Shown one piece after another: positions 45,708-55,534 of a DNA stretch of 64,000 nt. Under the pieces are notes generated by a model. That model did no database searches, was not told where the DNA came from, and worked only from the letters and a program-made list of their open reading frames with translations. This DNA comes from Sphaerisporangium cinnabarinum (GTDB taxonomy: Bacteria > Actinomycetota > Actinomycetes > Actinomycetales > Cellulomonadaceae), in the NCBI GenBank assembly GCA_003052455.1, contig QAPD01000022.1, positions 78,259 through 142,258 of the forward strand, read 5' to 3'. The translations under genes and the position numbers were made by a program. Position 1 is the stretch's first letter; the number at the start of each line of letters is the position of its first letter.

Positions 45708-46943
45708 TCAGCCGCCGGAGACGCTCAGCTCGGCCTCACGCAGCCGCTCCTCGTGCTCGGCGTCGAGCTCGCGCGAGTCGAGCCAGCCGTAGGGCAGGTG
45801 CGGCGTCTTGGGCGAACCCGCCCGGCCGCGCTGGCCCTCGGCGGCCTCGCCGGGGTAGGGGGCGTCCTGGTCGAGGTCGTCGAGCAGCGCGCGCAGCTCC
45901 GCGAGCGTCGAGACCATCGCGAGCGCGCGGCGCGCGTCCCCGCCCACGGCGTAGCCCTTGAGGTACCAGGCCATGTGCTTGCGCAGGTCGCGCATGCCCT
46001 TGCCCTCGTCGCCGTCGAAGTACTCGATCATGAGCTCGCCGTGGCGGTAGATCGTGCCCGCCACCTCGCGCAGGCCCGGGCGCACGCGCTCGGGGCGGCC
46101 CGCGAACGCCGCGGCGAGGTCGGCGAACAGCCAGGGCCGGCCCTGGCAGCCGCGCCCGACGACGACGCCGTCGCACCCGGTCTCACGGACCATGCGGACG
46201 GCGTCCTCGGCCGACCAGATGTCGCCGTTGCCGAGCACCGGGACGCTCGTCACGGCCTCCTTGAGACGCGCGATCGCGGACCAGTCGGCCGTGCCGGAGT
46301 AGTGCTCGGCGGCGGTGCGGGCGTGCAGCGCGACCGCCGCGACGCCCAGGCCCTCGGCGATGCGACCCGCCTCCAGGTAGGTGAGGTGGTCGTCGTCGAT
46401 GCCCTTGCGCATCTTCACGGTGACGGGCACCCCGTACGGGCGGGCGGCCTCGACCGCGCCCTGCACGATGGCGGTGAACAGGTCGCGCTTCCAGGGCAGC
46501 GCCGCTCCCCCGCCCTTACGCGTGACCTTGGGCACCGGGCAGCCGAAGTTCAGGTCGACGTGGTCGGCGCGGTCCTCGGCGACGATGATGCGCACGGCCT
46601 CGCGGACGGTCGCCGGGTCCACGCCGTACACCTGCGCGGACCGAGGGGTCTCGTCGGCGCCGAACGTCACGATGCGCAGCGCCTCGGGGTTGCGCTCGAC
46701 GAGCGCGCGGCTCGTGACCATCTCGGCGACGTAGAGGCCGGGGTCGTCGCCGCCGGACGCGCCGGCCTCGCGGCACAGCGTGCGGAACGCGCGGTTCGTG
46801 ACGCCGGCCATCGGGGCGAGGACCACCGGGGTCCGGACGACGATCGGGCCGATCCGCAACGGCGCCACGAGCGGACCGGTCCCCGGGTCGGGGCGGTCGG
46901 TCGTCGTGCTGAGGGCAGGAGCGGGTGCAGTCACGCGCTCCAT
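45708..46943 (-). CDS. dusB: tRNA-dihydrouridine synthase
   Basis: FMN enzyme that reduces uridines in the tRNA D loop. The TIM barrel begins VVLAPMAGVTNRAFRTLC. The catalytic Cys is in DLNFGCPVPKVTRKGGG, and later the RNA- and FMN-binding segments VPVTVKMRKGIDDDH, ALHARTAAEHYSGTADW and VLGNGDIWSAEDA are present. 411 residues from ATG 46943 (MERVTAPAPALST). Confidence 0.95.
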   Translation of the reverse strand: MERVTAPAPALSTTTDRPDPGTGPLVAPLRIGPIVVRTPVVLAPMAGVTNRAFRTLCREAGASGGDDPGLYVAEMVTSRALVERNPEALRIVTFGADETPRSAQVYGVDPATVREAVRIIVAEDRADHVDLNFGCPVPKVTRKGGGAALPWKRDLFTAIVQGAVEAARPYGVPVTVKMRKGIDDDHLTYLEAGRIAEGLGVAAVALHARTAAEHYSGTADWSAIARLKEAVTSVPVLGNGDIWSAEDAVRMVRETGCDGVVVGRGCQGRPWLFADLAAAFAGRPERVRPGLREVAGTIYRHGELMIEYFDGDEGKGMRDLRKHMAWYLKGYAVGGDARRALAMVSTLAELRALLDDLDQDAPYPGEAAEGQRGRAGSPKTPHLPYGWLDSRELDAEHEERLREAELSVSGG

Positions 46944-47060
46944 TGTCCCACCCGGCTCGCGCTGCACGGCGAGCCCCGTTTCGACGAGCGAGCAGCGGAC
47001 CGTCGTGGCAGTGTTGAGGAGGTCCGGCAATACAGGCCGGACACGGACGAAAGGGACGAC

Positions 47061-47219
47061 ATGCCTCTCTGGCTCATCCTGGTCATCGTCGGCGCCGTGC
47101 TCCTCATCCTCGGCGTCGCCATCGAGGCCGCGAAGATCCTCATCTGGATCGGCATCATCGTGCTCGTCGTGAGCCTGGTGATCGGCCTGCTCAACCGGGC
47201 TAAGGGGGCGGCCCGCTAG
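47061..47219 (+). CDS. Small two-segment membrane protein
   Basis: 52 residues from ATG 47061, with AAAGGGA upstream. Two hydrophobic stretches (LWLILVIVGAVLLILGVAI and IWIGIIVLVVSLVIGLL) and a short basic tail. It is of the tiny PMP3/YqaE-like size but lacks clear family residues. Short membrane proteins like this are widespread in actinobacteria. Confidence 0.78.
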   Translation: MPLWLILVIVGAVLLILGVAIEAAKILIWIGIIVLVVSLVIGLLNRAKGAAR

Positions 47220-47259
47220 CGCGAGGCCGCAGGGGGCGACGCGTCCCGACGAGACGCGA

Positions 47260-47295
47260 CAGGAGGGGCGGGACCGTACGGTCCCGCCCCTCCTG
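47260..47295. terminator. Bidirectional terminator between small membrane gene and glyS
   Basis: A perfect 36-bp palindrome with arms CAGGAGGGGCGGGACCGT. It serves the convergent ends of the 47061 gene and glyS. Confidence 0.8.
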
Positions 47296-47330
47296 CGTGC
47301 CCGGCGCCGGTGCGCCGGGCCGGTCGGGCG

Positions 47331-48728
47331 TCAGGCGCCGAGCAGGTGCCCGGCGAGGTACTCGGTGACCTTGTCGAGCGCGACGCGCTCCTGGCTCATC
47401 GAGTCGCGGTGGCGGATCGTCACGGCCTGGTCGTCGAGCGTGTCGAAGTCCACGGTGATGCAGAACGGCGTGCCGATCTCGTCCTGGCGGCGGTACCGGC
47501 GGCCGATGGCGCCCGCGTCGTCGAAGTCGACGTTCCAGTACCTGCGGAGCTCGGTCGCGAGCTCCTTCGCCTTGGGCGAGAGCTGCTCGTTGCGGCTCAG
47601 CGGGAGCACGGCGGCCTTGACCGGCGCGAGGCGGTGGTCGAGGCGCAGGACCGTGCGCGTGTCCACGCCGCCCTTCGCGTTCGGCGCCTCGTCCTCGGTG
47701 TACGCCTCGACGAGGAACGCCATGAGCGAGCGCGTGAGACCCGCGGCCGGCTCGATGACGTAGGGCACCCAGCGCTCGTTCTTCGTCTGGTCGAAGTACG
47801 ACAGGTCCTTGCCGGAGTGCTCGGCGTGCGTCTTGAGGTCGAAGTCGGTGCGGTTCGCGATGCCCTCGAGCTCGCCCCACTCCGAGCCCGAGAAGCCGAA
47901 GCGGTACTCGATGTCGACCGTGCGGGTCGAGTAGTGCGAGAGCTTCTCCTGCGGGTGCTCGTACAGGCGCAGGTTGTCGCGCTGGATGCCGAGGTCCACG
48001 TACCAGTCGGTGCGCGTGTCGATCCAGTACTGGTGCCACTCGGCGTCCGTGCCCGGCTCGACGAAGAACTCCATCTCCATCTGCTCGAACTCGCGCGTGC
48101 GGAAGATGAAGTTGCCCGGCGTGATCTCGTTGCGGAACGACTTGCCGATCTGGCCGATGCCGAACGGCGGCTTCTTGCGGCTCGCGCCCATGACGTTGGC
48201 GAAGTTCACGAAGATGCCCTGCGCGGTCTCGGGGCGCAGGTAGTGCAGGCCCGACTCGTCCTCGACCGGGCCGAGGTGCGTCTTGAGCATCATGTTGAAG
48301 TCGCGCGGCTCGGTCCACTGCCCGCGCGTGCCGCAGTTCGGGCAGACGATCTCGGCGAGGCCGCCCTCGGGCGCACGGCCCTTCTTCTCCTCGAACTCCT
48401 CGATCATCTGGTCCTCGCGGAACCGCTTGTGGCAGTGCAGGCACTCCGTCAGCGGGTCGGTGAAGACGCCCACGTGACCCGACGCGACCCACACCTGGCG
48501 CGGCAGGATCACGGACGAGTCGAGGCCCACGACGTCGTCACGGCTCGTGACCATCGCGCGCCACCACTGCTTCTTGATGTTCTCCTTGAGCTCGGTGCCC
48601 AGGGGCCCGTAGTCCCACGCGGAGCGGGTGCCGCCGTAGATCTCGCCCGAGGGGAAGACGAACCCGCGCCGCTTGGCGAGGGAGACGACGGCGTCGAGAC
48701 GGGCGGTGGGTGAGGGCGCTGCGGCCAC
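47331..48728 (-). CDS. glyS: Glycyl-tRNA synthetase (single-chain class II)
   Basis: Charges tRNA-Gly. Class II landmarks: N-terminal [20 protein letters not shown], motif 2 region [20 protein letters not shown], and motif 3 [16 protein letters not shown] zinc-type CLHCHKR...[10 protein letters not shown] pair is present. About 465 residues. GTG 48728 ([12 protein letters not shown]) has AGGAG eight bases upstream; ATG 48734 and GTG 48737 are too close to it. This alpha2 form is the usual actinobacterial enzyme. Confidence 0.95.
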   Translation of the reverse strand: MAAAPSPTARLDAVVSLAKRRGFVFPSGEIYGGTRSAWDYGPLGTELKENIKKQWWRAMVTSRDDVVGLDSSVILPRQVWVASGHVGVFTDPLTECLHCHKRFREDQMIEEFEEKKGRAPEGGLAEIVCPNCGTRGQWTEPRDFNMMLKTHLGPVEDESGLHYLRPETAQGIFVNFANVMGASRKKPPFGIGQIGKSFRNEITPGNFIFRTREFEQMEMEFFVEPGTDAEWHQYWIDTRTDWYVDLGIQRDNLRLYEHPQEKLSHYSTRTVDIEYRFGFSGSEWGELEGIANRTDFDLKTHAEHSGKDLSYFDQTKNERWVPYVIEPAAGLTRSLMAFLVEAYTEDEAPNAKGGVDTRTVLRLDHRLAPVKAAVLPLSRNEQLSPKAKELATELRRYWNVDFDDAGAIGRRYRRQDEIGTPFCITVDFDTLDDQAVTIRHRDSMSQERVALDKVTEYLAGHLLGA

Positions 48729-48853
48729 GGACATCACTCCTGGTGCTCACGGCCCCGCACGTGGCTCGTGGGGGCTGGACGGGTGGGCGACGCCCGCACG
48801 GGCGCCGACCGACCAGCGTACCCGGCCGTGACCCGGCTCACCGGGAACGGTTT

Positions 48854-48868
48854 TGACATTCATTCTCA
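48854..48868. promoter_or_regulatory. Zur-box-like site before znuA
   Basis: TGACATTCATTCTCA (complement TGAGAATGAATGTCA) has the TGA-N-AATG...TCA form of Zur/Fur-family boxes and lies 21 bp before the znuA start. It is the only AT-rich dyad in the 161-bp gap after glyS. Confidence 0.75.
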
Positions 48869-48889
48869 AGAAGGCGGAGACTGGTGGTC

Positions 48890-49879
48890 ATGCACCGCTC
48901 CCCCGCCCGGCGCCGTCGCGCCCTCGCCACCACCGCCGCCCTCGCCACGGCCGCGCTCGTCGCGGCGTGCTCCCCCGGTGCCGGCGGCTCGGGAGGGGGC
49001 GGCGACGACGGCCGGCTCCAGGTGCTCGCGTCGTTCTACCCGCTCCAGTACGTCGTCGAGCAGGTCGGCGGGGAGCACGTCGACGTCTCGAACCTCACGC
49101 CGCCCGCGGCCGAGCCGCACGACCTCGAGCTGGCGCCCGCGCAGGTCCGCTCGATCGGCGACGCCGACCTCGTCGTCTACCTCTCGGGCTTCCAGCCCGC
49201 GGTGGACGAGGGCATCGAGCAGCGTGCCCCCGAGCACGTGGTCGACGCCGCGGCGTCGGCCGGGCTCGAGGAGCACCCCGGCGGCGAGGGCGACCACGCC
49301 GACGAGACCGCGGAGGAGCACGCCGAGCACGCGGAGGAGTCCGGGGACGGCCACGACCACGGCCCCACGGACCCGCACTTCTGGCTCGACCCGACGCGTC
49401 TGGCCGCCGTGGGCGACGCCGTCGCCGACGAGCTCTCCGCGATCGACCCCGACCACGCGGACGACTACGCGGCCGGCGCCGCCGCCCTCACCGCGGACCT
49501 CGACGACCTGGACACCGAGTTCGCCGAGGCGCTCGCGCCGTGCGCGGGCGCGACGCTCGTCACCTCGCACGAGGCCTTCGGCTACCTCGCCGAGCGCTAC
49601 GACCTGCACCAGGTCGGGATCTCCGGGATCGACCCCGAGGCGGAGCCCTCGCCTGCTCGCCTGCGCGAGGTCGGCGAGGTCGTCCGGGAGAACGGCGTGA
49701 CCACGCTCTTCTTCGAGACGCTCGTCAGCCCGAAGGTGACCCAGACGCTCGCCGACGACCTCGGCGTCCGGACCGCTCTGCTCGACCCGCTCGAGAGCCT
49801 CGCGGAGGGCGCGACGGACTACCGTGAGGTCATGGAGTCCAACCTCGAGGCGCTCACGGCCGGCCTCGCGTGCGCATGA
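48890..49879 (+). CDS. znuA: Zinc-binding lipoprotein of zinc ABC transporter
   Basis: About 329 residues. Signal peptide with lipobox ALVAACSPG. Metal-site residues: His in PPAAEPHDLELAP, a His/acid-rich loop (HADETAEEHAEHAEESGDGH), DPHFWLDP, and a later His in VTSHEAFGYLA. The His-rich loop favours zinc over manganese. Overlaps znuC by four bases. GTG 48884 is an alternative start. Confidence 0.94.
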   Translation: MHRSPARRRRALATTAALATAALVAACSPGAGGSGGGGDDGRLQVLASFYPLQYVVEQVGGEHVDVSNLTPPAAEPHDLELAPAQVRSIGDADLVVYLSGFQPAVDEGIEQRAPEHVVDAAASAGLEEHPGGEGDHADETAEEHAEHAEESGDGHDHGPTDPHFWLDPTRLAAVGDAVADELSAIDPDHADDYAAGAAALTADLDDLDTEFAEALAPCAGATLVTSHEAFGYLAERYDLHQVGISGIDPEAEPSPARLREVGEVVRENGVTTLFFETLVSPKVTQTLADDLGVRTALLDPLESLAEGATDYREVMESNLEALTAGLACA

Positions 49880-50706
49880 CCGGCGCACCGGAGCTGATCG
49901 CCGCGCACGACGTCCACGTGACGCTCGGCGGGAGCGAGATCCTGCGCGGCATCGACCTCTCGGTCCGCGCGGGCGAGGTCGTCTCGCTCCTCGGCGCGAA
50001 CGGCTCGGGCAAGTCGACCCTGGTCCGCGCGCTCGTCGGGATCGTGCCGCTCTCCCGCGGCTCCGTCGACCTGTTCGGCACGCCGCTCGGTCCGCGGCTG
50101 CCGTGGCGGCGGCTCGGCTACGTGCCGCAGCGCGTGAGCGCGCCGTCGGGGATGCCGTCCACCGCGTCGGAGGTCGTCGCGTCCGGGCTCCTCGGCGGGG
50201 GCCGCCTCCGGCTCCCGCGCGGCTGGCGCGACCGCACGGTCGAGGCGCTCGAGCTCGTGGGCCTCGCGGACCGCGCCGACGACTCGACGGCCGAGCTCTC
50301 GGGCGGGCAGCAGCAGCGCGTGCTCATCGCGCGCGCCCTCGTCCGTCGGCCCGACCTGCTCGTCCTCGACGAGCCCGTCGCGGGCGTCGACAAGCCGAGC
50401 CAGGAGGCGTTCGCCGCGACGATGACGCGGCTCGTGGACGACGGCCTCACCGTCCTCGTGGTGCTCCACGAGCTCGGGGCGCTCGCCCCGCTCGTCGAGC
50501 GCGCGGTCGTCCTGCGGCACGGGCGCGTCGTGCACGACGGCGCCCCGCCCCGCGCGTCGTCCACGCACGCGGGCGCGACCCACCAGCACCTGCACCCGCA
50601 CGAGCCCGTGGACGGCGACAACCGCCCCGCGGGCCCGGAGACGGGCCTCACCGACACCCTGAACCCCGACCTCTCCGCAGGCCACGCACCCAGGACGGCC
50701 TCATGA
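49876..50706 (+). CDS. znuC: Zinc ABC transporter ATP-binding protein
   Basis: 276 residues. Walker A LLGANGSGKSTLVRAL, Q-loop GYVPQRV, signature LSGGQQQR, Walker B LLVLDEPVAGVD and switch His in VVLHELGAL. The C terminus has a His-rich tail (ATHQHLHPHEPVDGD), perhaps a zinc sensor. ATG 49876 overlaps the znuA stop; its own TGA overlaps znuB. Confidence 0.94.
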   Translation: MTGAPELIAAHDVHVTLGGSEILRGIDLSVRAGEVVSLLGANGSGKSTLVRALVGIVPLSRGSVDLFGTPLGPRLPWRRLGYVPQRVSAPSGMPSTASEVVASGLLGGGRLRLPRGWRDRTVEALELVGLADRADDSTAELSGGQQQRVLIARALVRRPDLLVLDEPVAGVDKPSQEAFAATMTRLVDDGLTVLVVLHELGALAPLVERAVVLRHGRVVHDGAPPRASSTHAGATHQHLHPHEPVDGDNRPAGPETGLTDTLNPDLSAGHAPRTAS

Positions 50707-51671
50707 CCACCCTGTTCTCCGAGATCTCCCTGCTGCTCACCGACCCGCTCATGCAGCGCGCCCTCCTCGCGGCGCTGCTCGTCGGCGTCAGCGCCCCCGT
50801 CGTCGGCACGTACCTCGTGCAGCGCAAGCTCTCGCTGCTCGGCGACGGGATCGGGCACGTCGCGCTCACCGGCGTCGCGCTCGGGTGGCTCGTCGGCGCC
50901 GCCATGGGCGTCGTGCCGAACGACGCGCTCGCGATCCCCGGCGCGGTCGTCGCGGCGGTGCTCGGCGCCGTCGCGATCGAGGTCGTGCGCGAGCGCGGCC
51001 GCACGAGCGGCGACCTCGCGCTCGCGCTCCTCTTCTACGGCGGCATCGCGGGCGGCGTGCTGCTCATCGGCCTCGCGGGCGGCTCGTCCGGCAGCCTCAT
51101 GCAGTACCTGTTCGGCTCGATCTCGACGGTGACGTCGTCGGACCTCGTCCTCACGGTCGTGCTCAGCGCGGTGATCCTGCTCGTCGGCGTCGGTCTGCGG
51201 GCCGCGCTGTTCTCGGTGAGCCACGACGAGGAGTTCGCGCGCGCGTCGGGCCTGCCGGTGCGCACGCTGAACATCGCCGTCGCCGTCGTCGCCGCGCTCA
51301 CCGTGACCGTGTCGATGCGGGTCGTCGGGCTGCTGCTCGTCAGCGCCCTCATGATCGTGCCCGTCGCGGTCGCCCAGCTCGTCACGCGCTCGTTCCGCCG
51401 CACGATGCTCGTCGCGTCGGTCGTCGGGGTGGTCGTGTGCGTCGTCGGGCTGTCCTTCACGTACTGGAACAACGTCTCGCCGGGTGCGACGATCGTCGTC
51501 CTCGCGATCGCGACGTACCTCGTCGTGGCCGCGCTGCGCCCCCTGTGGGTCCGACGGCGGCCGCGCGTCGCCCGGGACCCCCACCCGGACATCCCCGACG
51601 ACGTCGAGCTCGACCTCGTACCCTCGGGGTCGACCCACCGCACCACCGGAGGTGACCCGTGCAGCGCATGA
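50703..51671 (+). CDS. znuB: Zinc ABC transporter permease
   Basis: 322 residues with eight or nine membrane segments. ABC-3 family landmarks: PVVGTYLVQRKLSLLGDGIG, HVALTGVALGW and the cytoplasmic coupling region LLLVSALMIVPVAVAQL. The last 13 bp overlap zur, so the four genes form one operon. Confidence 0.94.
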   Translation: MTTLFSEISLLLTDPLMQRALLAALLVGVSAPVVGTYLVQRKLSLLGDGIGHVALTGVALGWLVGAAMGVVPNDALAIPGAVVAAVLGAVAIEVVRERGRTSGDLALALLFYGGIAGGVLLIGLAGGSSGSLMQYLFGSISTVTSSDLVLTVVLSAVILLVGVGLRAALFSVSHDEEFARASGLPVRTLNIAVAVVAALTVTVSMRVVGLLLVSALMIVPVAVAQLVTRSFRRTMLVASVVGVVVCVVGLSFTYWNNVSPGATIVVLAIATYLVVAALRPLWVRRRPRVARDPHPDIPDDVELDLVPSGSTHRTTGGDPCSA

Positions 51672-52060
51672 CCCGCCAGCGCGCCGCCGTCTCGGACGCG
51701 CTGGAGGACCTGGAGGACTTCCGCAGCGCCCAGCAGCTCCACGAGATCCTGCGCACGCGCGGCGACAACGTGGGGCTCGCGACCGTCTACCGCACGCTGC
51801 AGAGCCTCGCGGACGGCGGCGACGTGGACGTGCTGCGCACCGAGGAGGGCGAGAACCTCTACCGCCGGTGCGAGCGCCGCGAGCACCACCACCACCTCGT
51901 GTGCCGGGCGTGCGGCCGGACCGTCGAGATCGACGGCCCGACGGTCGAGGCGTGGGCCAACCAGGTCGGCACCTCGCACGGGTTCGTCGACATCCAGCAC
52001 ACCATCGAGCTGTTCGGCACGTGCGCGGGCTGCGCGCGGGCCACCGCCGTCCAGGACTGA
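51659..52060 (+). CDS. zur: Fur-family zinc uptake regulator
   Basis: 133 residues from GTG 51659. The winged-helix MTRQRAAVSDALEDLEDFRS and NVGLATVYRTLQSL is classic Fur family. Metal residues: CERREHHHHLVCRACGRTVE and CAGCA near the C terminus (structural zinc). Genetic linkage to znuACB and the Zur-like box make Zur the best name; it would repress its own operon when zinc is sufficient. Confidence 0.93.
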   Translation: MQRMTRQRAAVSDALEDLEDFRSAQQLHEILRTRGDNVGLATVYRTLQSLADGGDVDVLRTEEGENLYRRCERREHHHHLVCRACGRTVEIDGPTVEAWANQVGTSHGFVDIQHTIELFGTCAGCARATAVQD

Positions 52061-52063
52061 GCG

Positions 52064-52672
52064 GTGCCCGACGCGCTGGACGGCGCCCCGTTCGCCGCGC
52101 TCTTCGCCTTCTTCTTCGCGATCGCGTTCGTGCGGACCCAGGCGACCTACTGGATCGCGCGCCTCGTCACGACGTGGACGCTCGACCGCACGCGCCCCGT
52201 CAAGCCCTGGGTCGCGCGCGTCCACGCCTGGCTGTCCGGCCGCTCGGCCGCGCGCGGGATCGAGACCGTGCGGCGGTGGGGCGTCCTCGCGGTGCCCGCG
52301 TCGTTCCTCGCGACCGGGACGAAGACCGTGATCAACGCCGCGGCGGGCGTCGTGCGCATGCCGTTCGGGCGCTACCTCGCGGCCATGACCCTCGGGTGCG
52401 TGGTGCACGCGACGATCTACGCGACCGTCGGGTGGGCGGTGTGGACAGCCGCGTTCGCCGCCGCGACGGGCTCGCCGACGGGGGTCGCGGTGCTCGTCGC
52501 GATCGTGGTCGCGGTCGTCGTGGCGGTGGTCCTCATGGTCCGGCGTCGGGCCGCCCGCCCGGGCGGCGACCCCGCGGTCGTGCCGACCTCCGCCTCCGTC
52601 GGGGACGGCCCCGGGGACGGCGCCGGGCCAGTGCTCTCCCGCGACGAGGACACGCCGCGCGCCGACCGATGA
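52064..52672 (+). CDS. DedA/SNARE-associated (VTT) family-like membrane protein
   Basis: 202 residues from GTG 52064. Segments: FAALFAFFFAIAFVRTQATY, a helical cytosolic part with basic residues, LAVPASFLATGTKTVINAAA, and MTLGCVVHATIYATVGWAVW then a final membrane helix and a disordered tail. The pattern resembles the shorter VTT proteins. It follows zur by three bases and could be co-transcribed with zinc genes. Confidence 0.7.
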   Translation: MPDALDGAPFAALFAFFFAIAFVRTQATYWIARLVTTWTLDRTRPVKPWVARVHAWLSGRSAARGIETVRRWGVLAVPASFLATGTKTVINAAAGVVRMPFGRYLAAMTLGCVVHATIYATVGWAVWTAAFAAATGSPTGVAVLVAIVVAVVVAVVLMVRRRAARPGGDPAVVPTSASVGDGPGDGAGPVLSRDEDTPRADR

Positions 52673-52702
52673 GATGACGGGCGCCCGGCCGTCCGAACCC
52701 CC

Positions 52703-53380
52703 ATGACGACCTTCCTCCTGCTGCCCGGCGCCGGCGGCGACCCCGCGTACTGGGACCTGCTCGTGCCGGAGCTCGACCGGCTCGGTCACCGAGCCGTCGC
52801 GGTCGACCTCCCCCAACACGACGAGGACCACGGCTGGGCGGACCTCACCGACGTCGCGGTCACGACGCTGCACCGGGCGACGGCCCTCGCCGAACGGGGC
52901 GACCTCGTCGTCGTCGCCCAGTCCATGGGCGCGTACGTGGGGCCGCTCGTGTGCGAGCGCGAGGTGGTCCGCCTGCTCGTGCTGCTCAACCCGATGATCC
53001 CGCGCCCGGGCGAGAGCGGGGGCGACTGGTGGCGCACGACGGACCACGCCGCGCGTCGGGCCGCCACGGGCCTGGGCCCGTTCGACCCCGTGGACGACTT
53101 CTTCCACGACGTGCCGGAGCCCGTCGCGGCCGTCGTGCAGCGCAGCGACCGGCAGCCGTCCGAGCGGTCCTTCGCCGAGCCGTGGCCAGCCCGCGCCTGG
53201 CCGGCCGTGCCCACGGTCGTGCTCCAGGGCGACGACGACCGGCTCTTCCCGCTGCCCTTCCAGCGCGCCGTCGCGCGCGAGCGGCTCGGCGCCGAGGTCG
53301 AGACGATGCCCGGCGGACACCTCGTGGCGCTCAGCCGCCCGGCCGAGCTCGCCGCCCGCCTCGACGCGCTGGCGCGCTGA
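52703..53380 (+). CDS. Alpha/beta-hydrolase
   Basis: 225 residues. N-terminal TTFLLLPGAGGDPAYWDLLV (oxyanion HG-like GAGG), nucleophile Ser in VVAQSMGAYVG, acidic residue in LQGDDDRLFPLPF, and His in MPGGHLVALSRPAELA. Substrate unknown. ATG 52703. Confidence 0.9.
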   Translation: MTTFLLLPGAGGDPAYWDLLVPELDRLGHRAVAVDLPQHDEDHGWADLTDVAVTTLHRATALAERGDLVVVAQSMGAYVGPLVCEREVVRLLVLLNPMIPRPGESGGDWWRTTDHAARRAATGLGPFDPVDDFFHDVPEPVAAVVQRSDRQPSERSFAEPWPARAWPAVPTVVLQGDDDRLFPLPFQRAVARERLGAEVETMPGGHLVALSRPAELAARLDALAR

Positions 53381-53409
53381 GGGGCCGCCCCGACGGGACG
53401 ACCACCGCC

Positions 53410-53787
53410 TCAGCCGACGGTCGTCGCCGACGACTCGGGCGCACCCACGCAGAACTGGTTGCCCTGCGGGTCGGCGAGCACGGTCCAGCCGAAGCCCGGC
53501 ATCGTGTGCTCCCCGACGACGGTCGCGCCGTCCGCCACGAGCGCCGCGACGTCCGCCGCGCGGTCGGACGTGCCGAGGTCGAGGTGCAGCCGGTTCTTGC
53601 CCGGCGTCGGGTCCTCGACGCGCTGGAACCCCAGGACCGGAGCCGTCACCCCGTCGGCGGGCACCACCTCGAGGAACCAGCCGTCCGCCTCGTCGACGAC
53701 CCGCCCGCCGAGGTGGCGCGCCCACCACCGGGCGAGCGGTCGCGGGTCGGTGGAGTCGACGGTCACCATGCCGATGCTCAGAGTCAT
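53410..53787 (-). CDS. VOC-fold (glyoxalase-like) protein
   Basis: 125 residues from ATG 53787. Landmarks: IGMVTVDSTDPRPLARWWAR, KNRLHLDLGTSDRAADV, and MPGFGWTVLADPQGNQFCV. Family members include glyoxalase and resistance proteins; role here unknown. Convergent with the hydrolase gene. Confidence 0.88.
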   Translation of the reverse strand: MTLSIGMVTVDSTDPRPLARWWARHLGGRVVDEADGWFLEVVPADGVTAPVLGFQRVEDPTPGKNRLHLDLGTSDRAADVAALVADGATVVGEHTMPGFGWTVLADPQGNQFCVGAPESSATTVG

Positions 53788-53855
53788 GCCGCGCACGCTA
53801 CCGGCCGCCTCCCACGACGTCCCGGCCACGGGCCTGCGCCGCCCCGCGCACGACG

Positions 53856-54659
53856 TCAGGCCGTGCCGCCCGCCGTCCCGTCCACCGCGTCGACCGCACC
53901 GCCGTAGCGGCGGTCGCGGCGCGCGTACTCCTCGACGGCGCGCCACAGCGAGCGGCGGTCCACGTCGGGCCAGGGCTCCGGGAGGAACACGAGTTCCGCG
54001 TACGCCGCCTGCCACAGCATGAAGTTGGACGTGCGCTGCTCGCCCGAGCTGCGCAGGAACAGGTCGACGTCCGGGAGGTCGGGCTCGTCGAGGTGCTGCT
54101 GGACGGTCCGCTCCGTGACCTTGCGCGGGTCGAGCCGCCCGGCGGCGACCTCGCGCGCGATGGCGGCCGCGGCGTCGGCGATCTCGGCCCGGCCCCCGTA
54201 GTTGACGCACATCGTCAGCGTGCAGACGTCGTTCTGCTTCGTCTGCTCCTCCGCGACCTCGAGCTCCTTGATCACGGACGCCCAGAGCCGCGGACGGCGC
54301 CCCGCCCACCGCACGCGCACGCCCCACGAGTCCATCTCGTCGCGGCGACGCCGGATGACGTCGCGGTTGAAGCCCATGAGGAAGCGGACCTCGTCGGGCG
54401 AGCGCTTCCAGTTCTCGGTCGAGAACGCGTACGCGGACACGTGCTTGACGCCGATCTCGATCGCGCCCGCGACGACGTCGAGCAGCGCCGCCTCGCCGGC
54501 CTCGTGGCCCGCGGTGCGCGGCAACCCGCGTGCGTTGGCCCAGCGGCCGTTGCCGTCCATGACGACGGCCACGTGGTTCGGCACGAACTGCGCCGGGATC
54601 GCCGGGGGCCGGGCACCGCTGGGGTGCGGGAACGGTGGCTGGTACGTGCGCCGCGCCAT
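53856..54659 (-). CDS. uppS: Undecaprenyl diphosphate synthase (isoprenyl transferase)
   Basis: Cis-prenyltransferase that builds the lipid carrier for cell-wall synthesis. Catalytic Asp in [22 protein letters not shown] and the family signature [20 protein letters not shown] and FLPEPWPD are present. 267 residues. ATG 54659 overlaps the recO stop by one base, so the two are co-transcribed. Confidence 0.95.
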   Translation of the reverse strand: MARRTYQPPFPHPSGARPPAIPAQFVPNHVAVVMDGNGRWANARGLPRTAGHEAGEAALLDVVAGAIEIGVKHVSAYAFSTENWKRSPDEVRFLMGFNRDVIRRRRDEMDSWGVRVRWAGRRPRLWASVIKELEVAEEQTKQNDVCTLTMCVNYGGRAEIADAAAAIAREVAAGRLDPRKVTERTVQQHLDEPDLPDVDLFLRSSGEQRTSNFMLWQAAYAELVFLPEPWPDVDRRSLWRAVEEYARRDRRYGGAVDAVDGTAGGTA

Positions 54660-55474
54660 CAGGCGTCCGCCCCGGCACCGGCGCGCGGGTCCGCGGAGGC
54701 GTCAGCCTCGTCGGCGTGCGGGACGGCGGGGACGTGGGGGGCGGGGGCGTCCCGCTCCACCATGCGCAGTGATCGCAACGTTCTCTCCAGGTGGTATTGG
54801 CTGTAGGCGGCCACGAGGCCGCTCGCTTCCTTGCGGTGCCGGGCGTCCGACGCGTCGGCCGCGTCCCACTCCCCCGCGAGCAGCGCGGCGAGCAGGGCGA
54901 AAGTCTGGGGGGCGGGCGCCGTCGAGCCCGGCGGGCGGCAGCGCGAGCACACGGCCCCGCCCTGCGCGACGGCGAACGCGTGGTGCGGGCCCGGCTCCCC
55001 GCAGCGCGCGCAGTCGACGAACGACGGCGCCCAGCCCGCGACGGCGAGCGCGCGCAGGAGGTAGGAGTCGAGCACGAGCCCCGGCGCGTGCGCGTGCTCC
55101 GAGAGCGCCCGCAGCGCGCCCGCGAGCAGCCAGTACTGCTGCACGGCGGGCTCGCGCTCGTCGGCGACGAGGCGCTCCGCGGTCTCGAGCATCGCGGCGC
55201 CCGCGGTGTACAGGCCGTAGTCCTCGCAGATCCGGCGTGCGTAGGGGCCGATCGTCTCCGCCTGCGTCACCGTGTCCAGCGACCGGCCCGCGTAGAGCTG
55301 GACGTCCACGACCATGAACGGCTCGAGCCGCGCACCGAACCGGGACGACGTGCGGCGCACGCCCTTGCCGACGGCGCGCACCTTCCCGTGCTCGCGCGTC
55401 AGGAGGGTGACGATGCGGTCCGCCTCGCCCAGCTTCTGGGCGCGCAGCACGATCGCGTCGTCTCGGTACAGCAC
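54659..55474 (-). CDS. recO: DNA repair protein RecO
   Basis: Mediator that loads RecA onto SSB-coated single-stranded DNA in the RecFOR pathway. N-terminal OB fold: [20 protein letters not shown] then [20 protein letters not shown]. The C-terminal part has the zinc pattern [11 protein letters not shown] and [13 protein letters not shown] 55474 or 55477 fits the usual N terminus; GTG 55495 would add seven residues. Confidence 0.94.
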   Translation of the reverse strand: MLYRDDAIVLRAQKLGEADRIVTLLTREHGKVRAVGKGVRRTSSRFGARLEPFMVVDVQLYAGRSLDTVTQAETIGPYARRICEDYGLYTAGAAMLETAERLVADEREPAVQQYWLLAGALRALSEHAHAPGLVLDSYLLRALAVAGWAPSFVDCARCGEPGPHHAFAVAQGGAVCSRCRPPGSTAPAPQTFALLAALLAGEWDAADASDARHRKEASGLVAAYSQYHLERTLRSLRMVERDAPAPHVPAVPHADEADASADPRAGAGADA

Positions 55475-55534
55475 CACGCCCCTATTGTCCGTCACGCCGC
55501 CGACACGGCGCGCACCACCCGCCGACGGCGTCGG

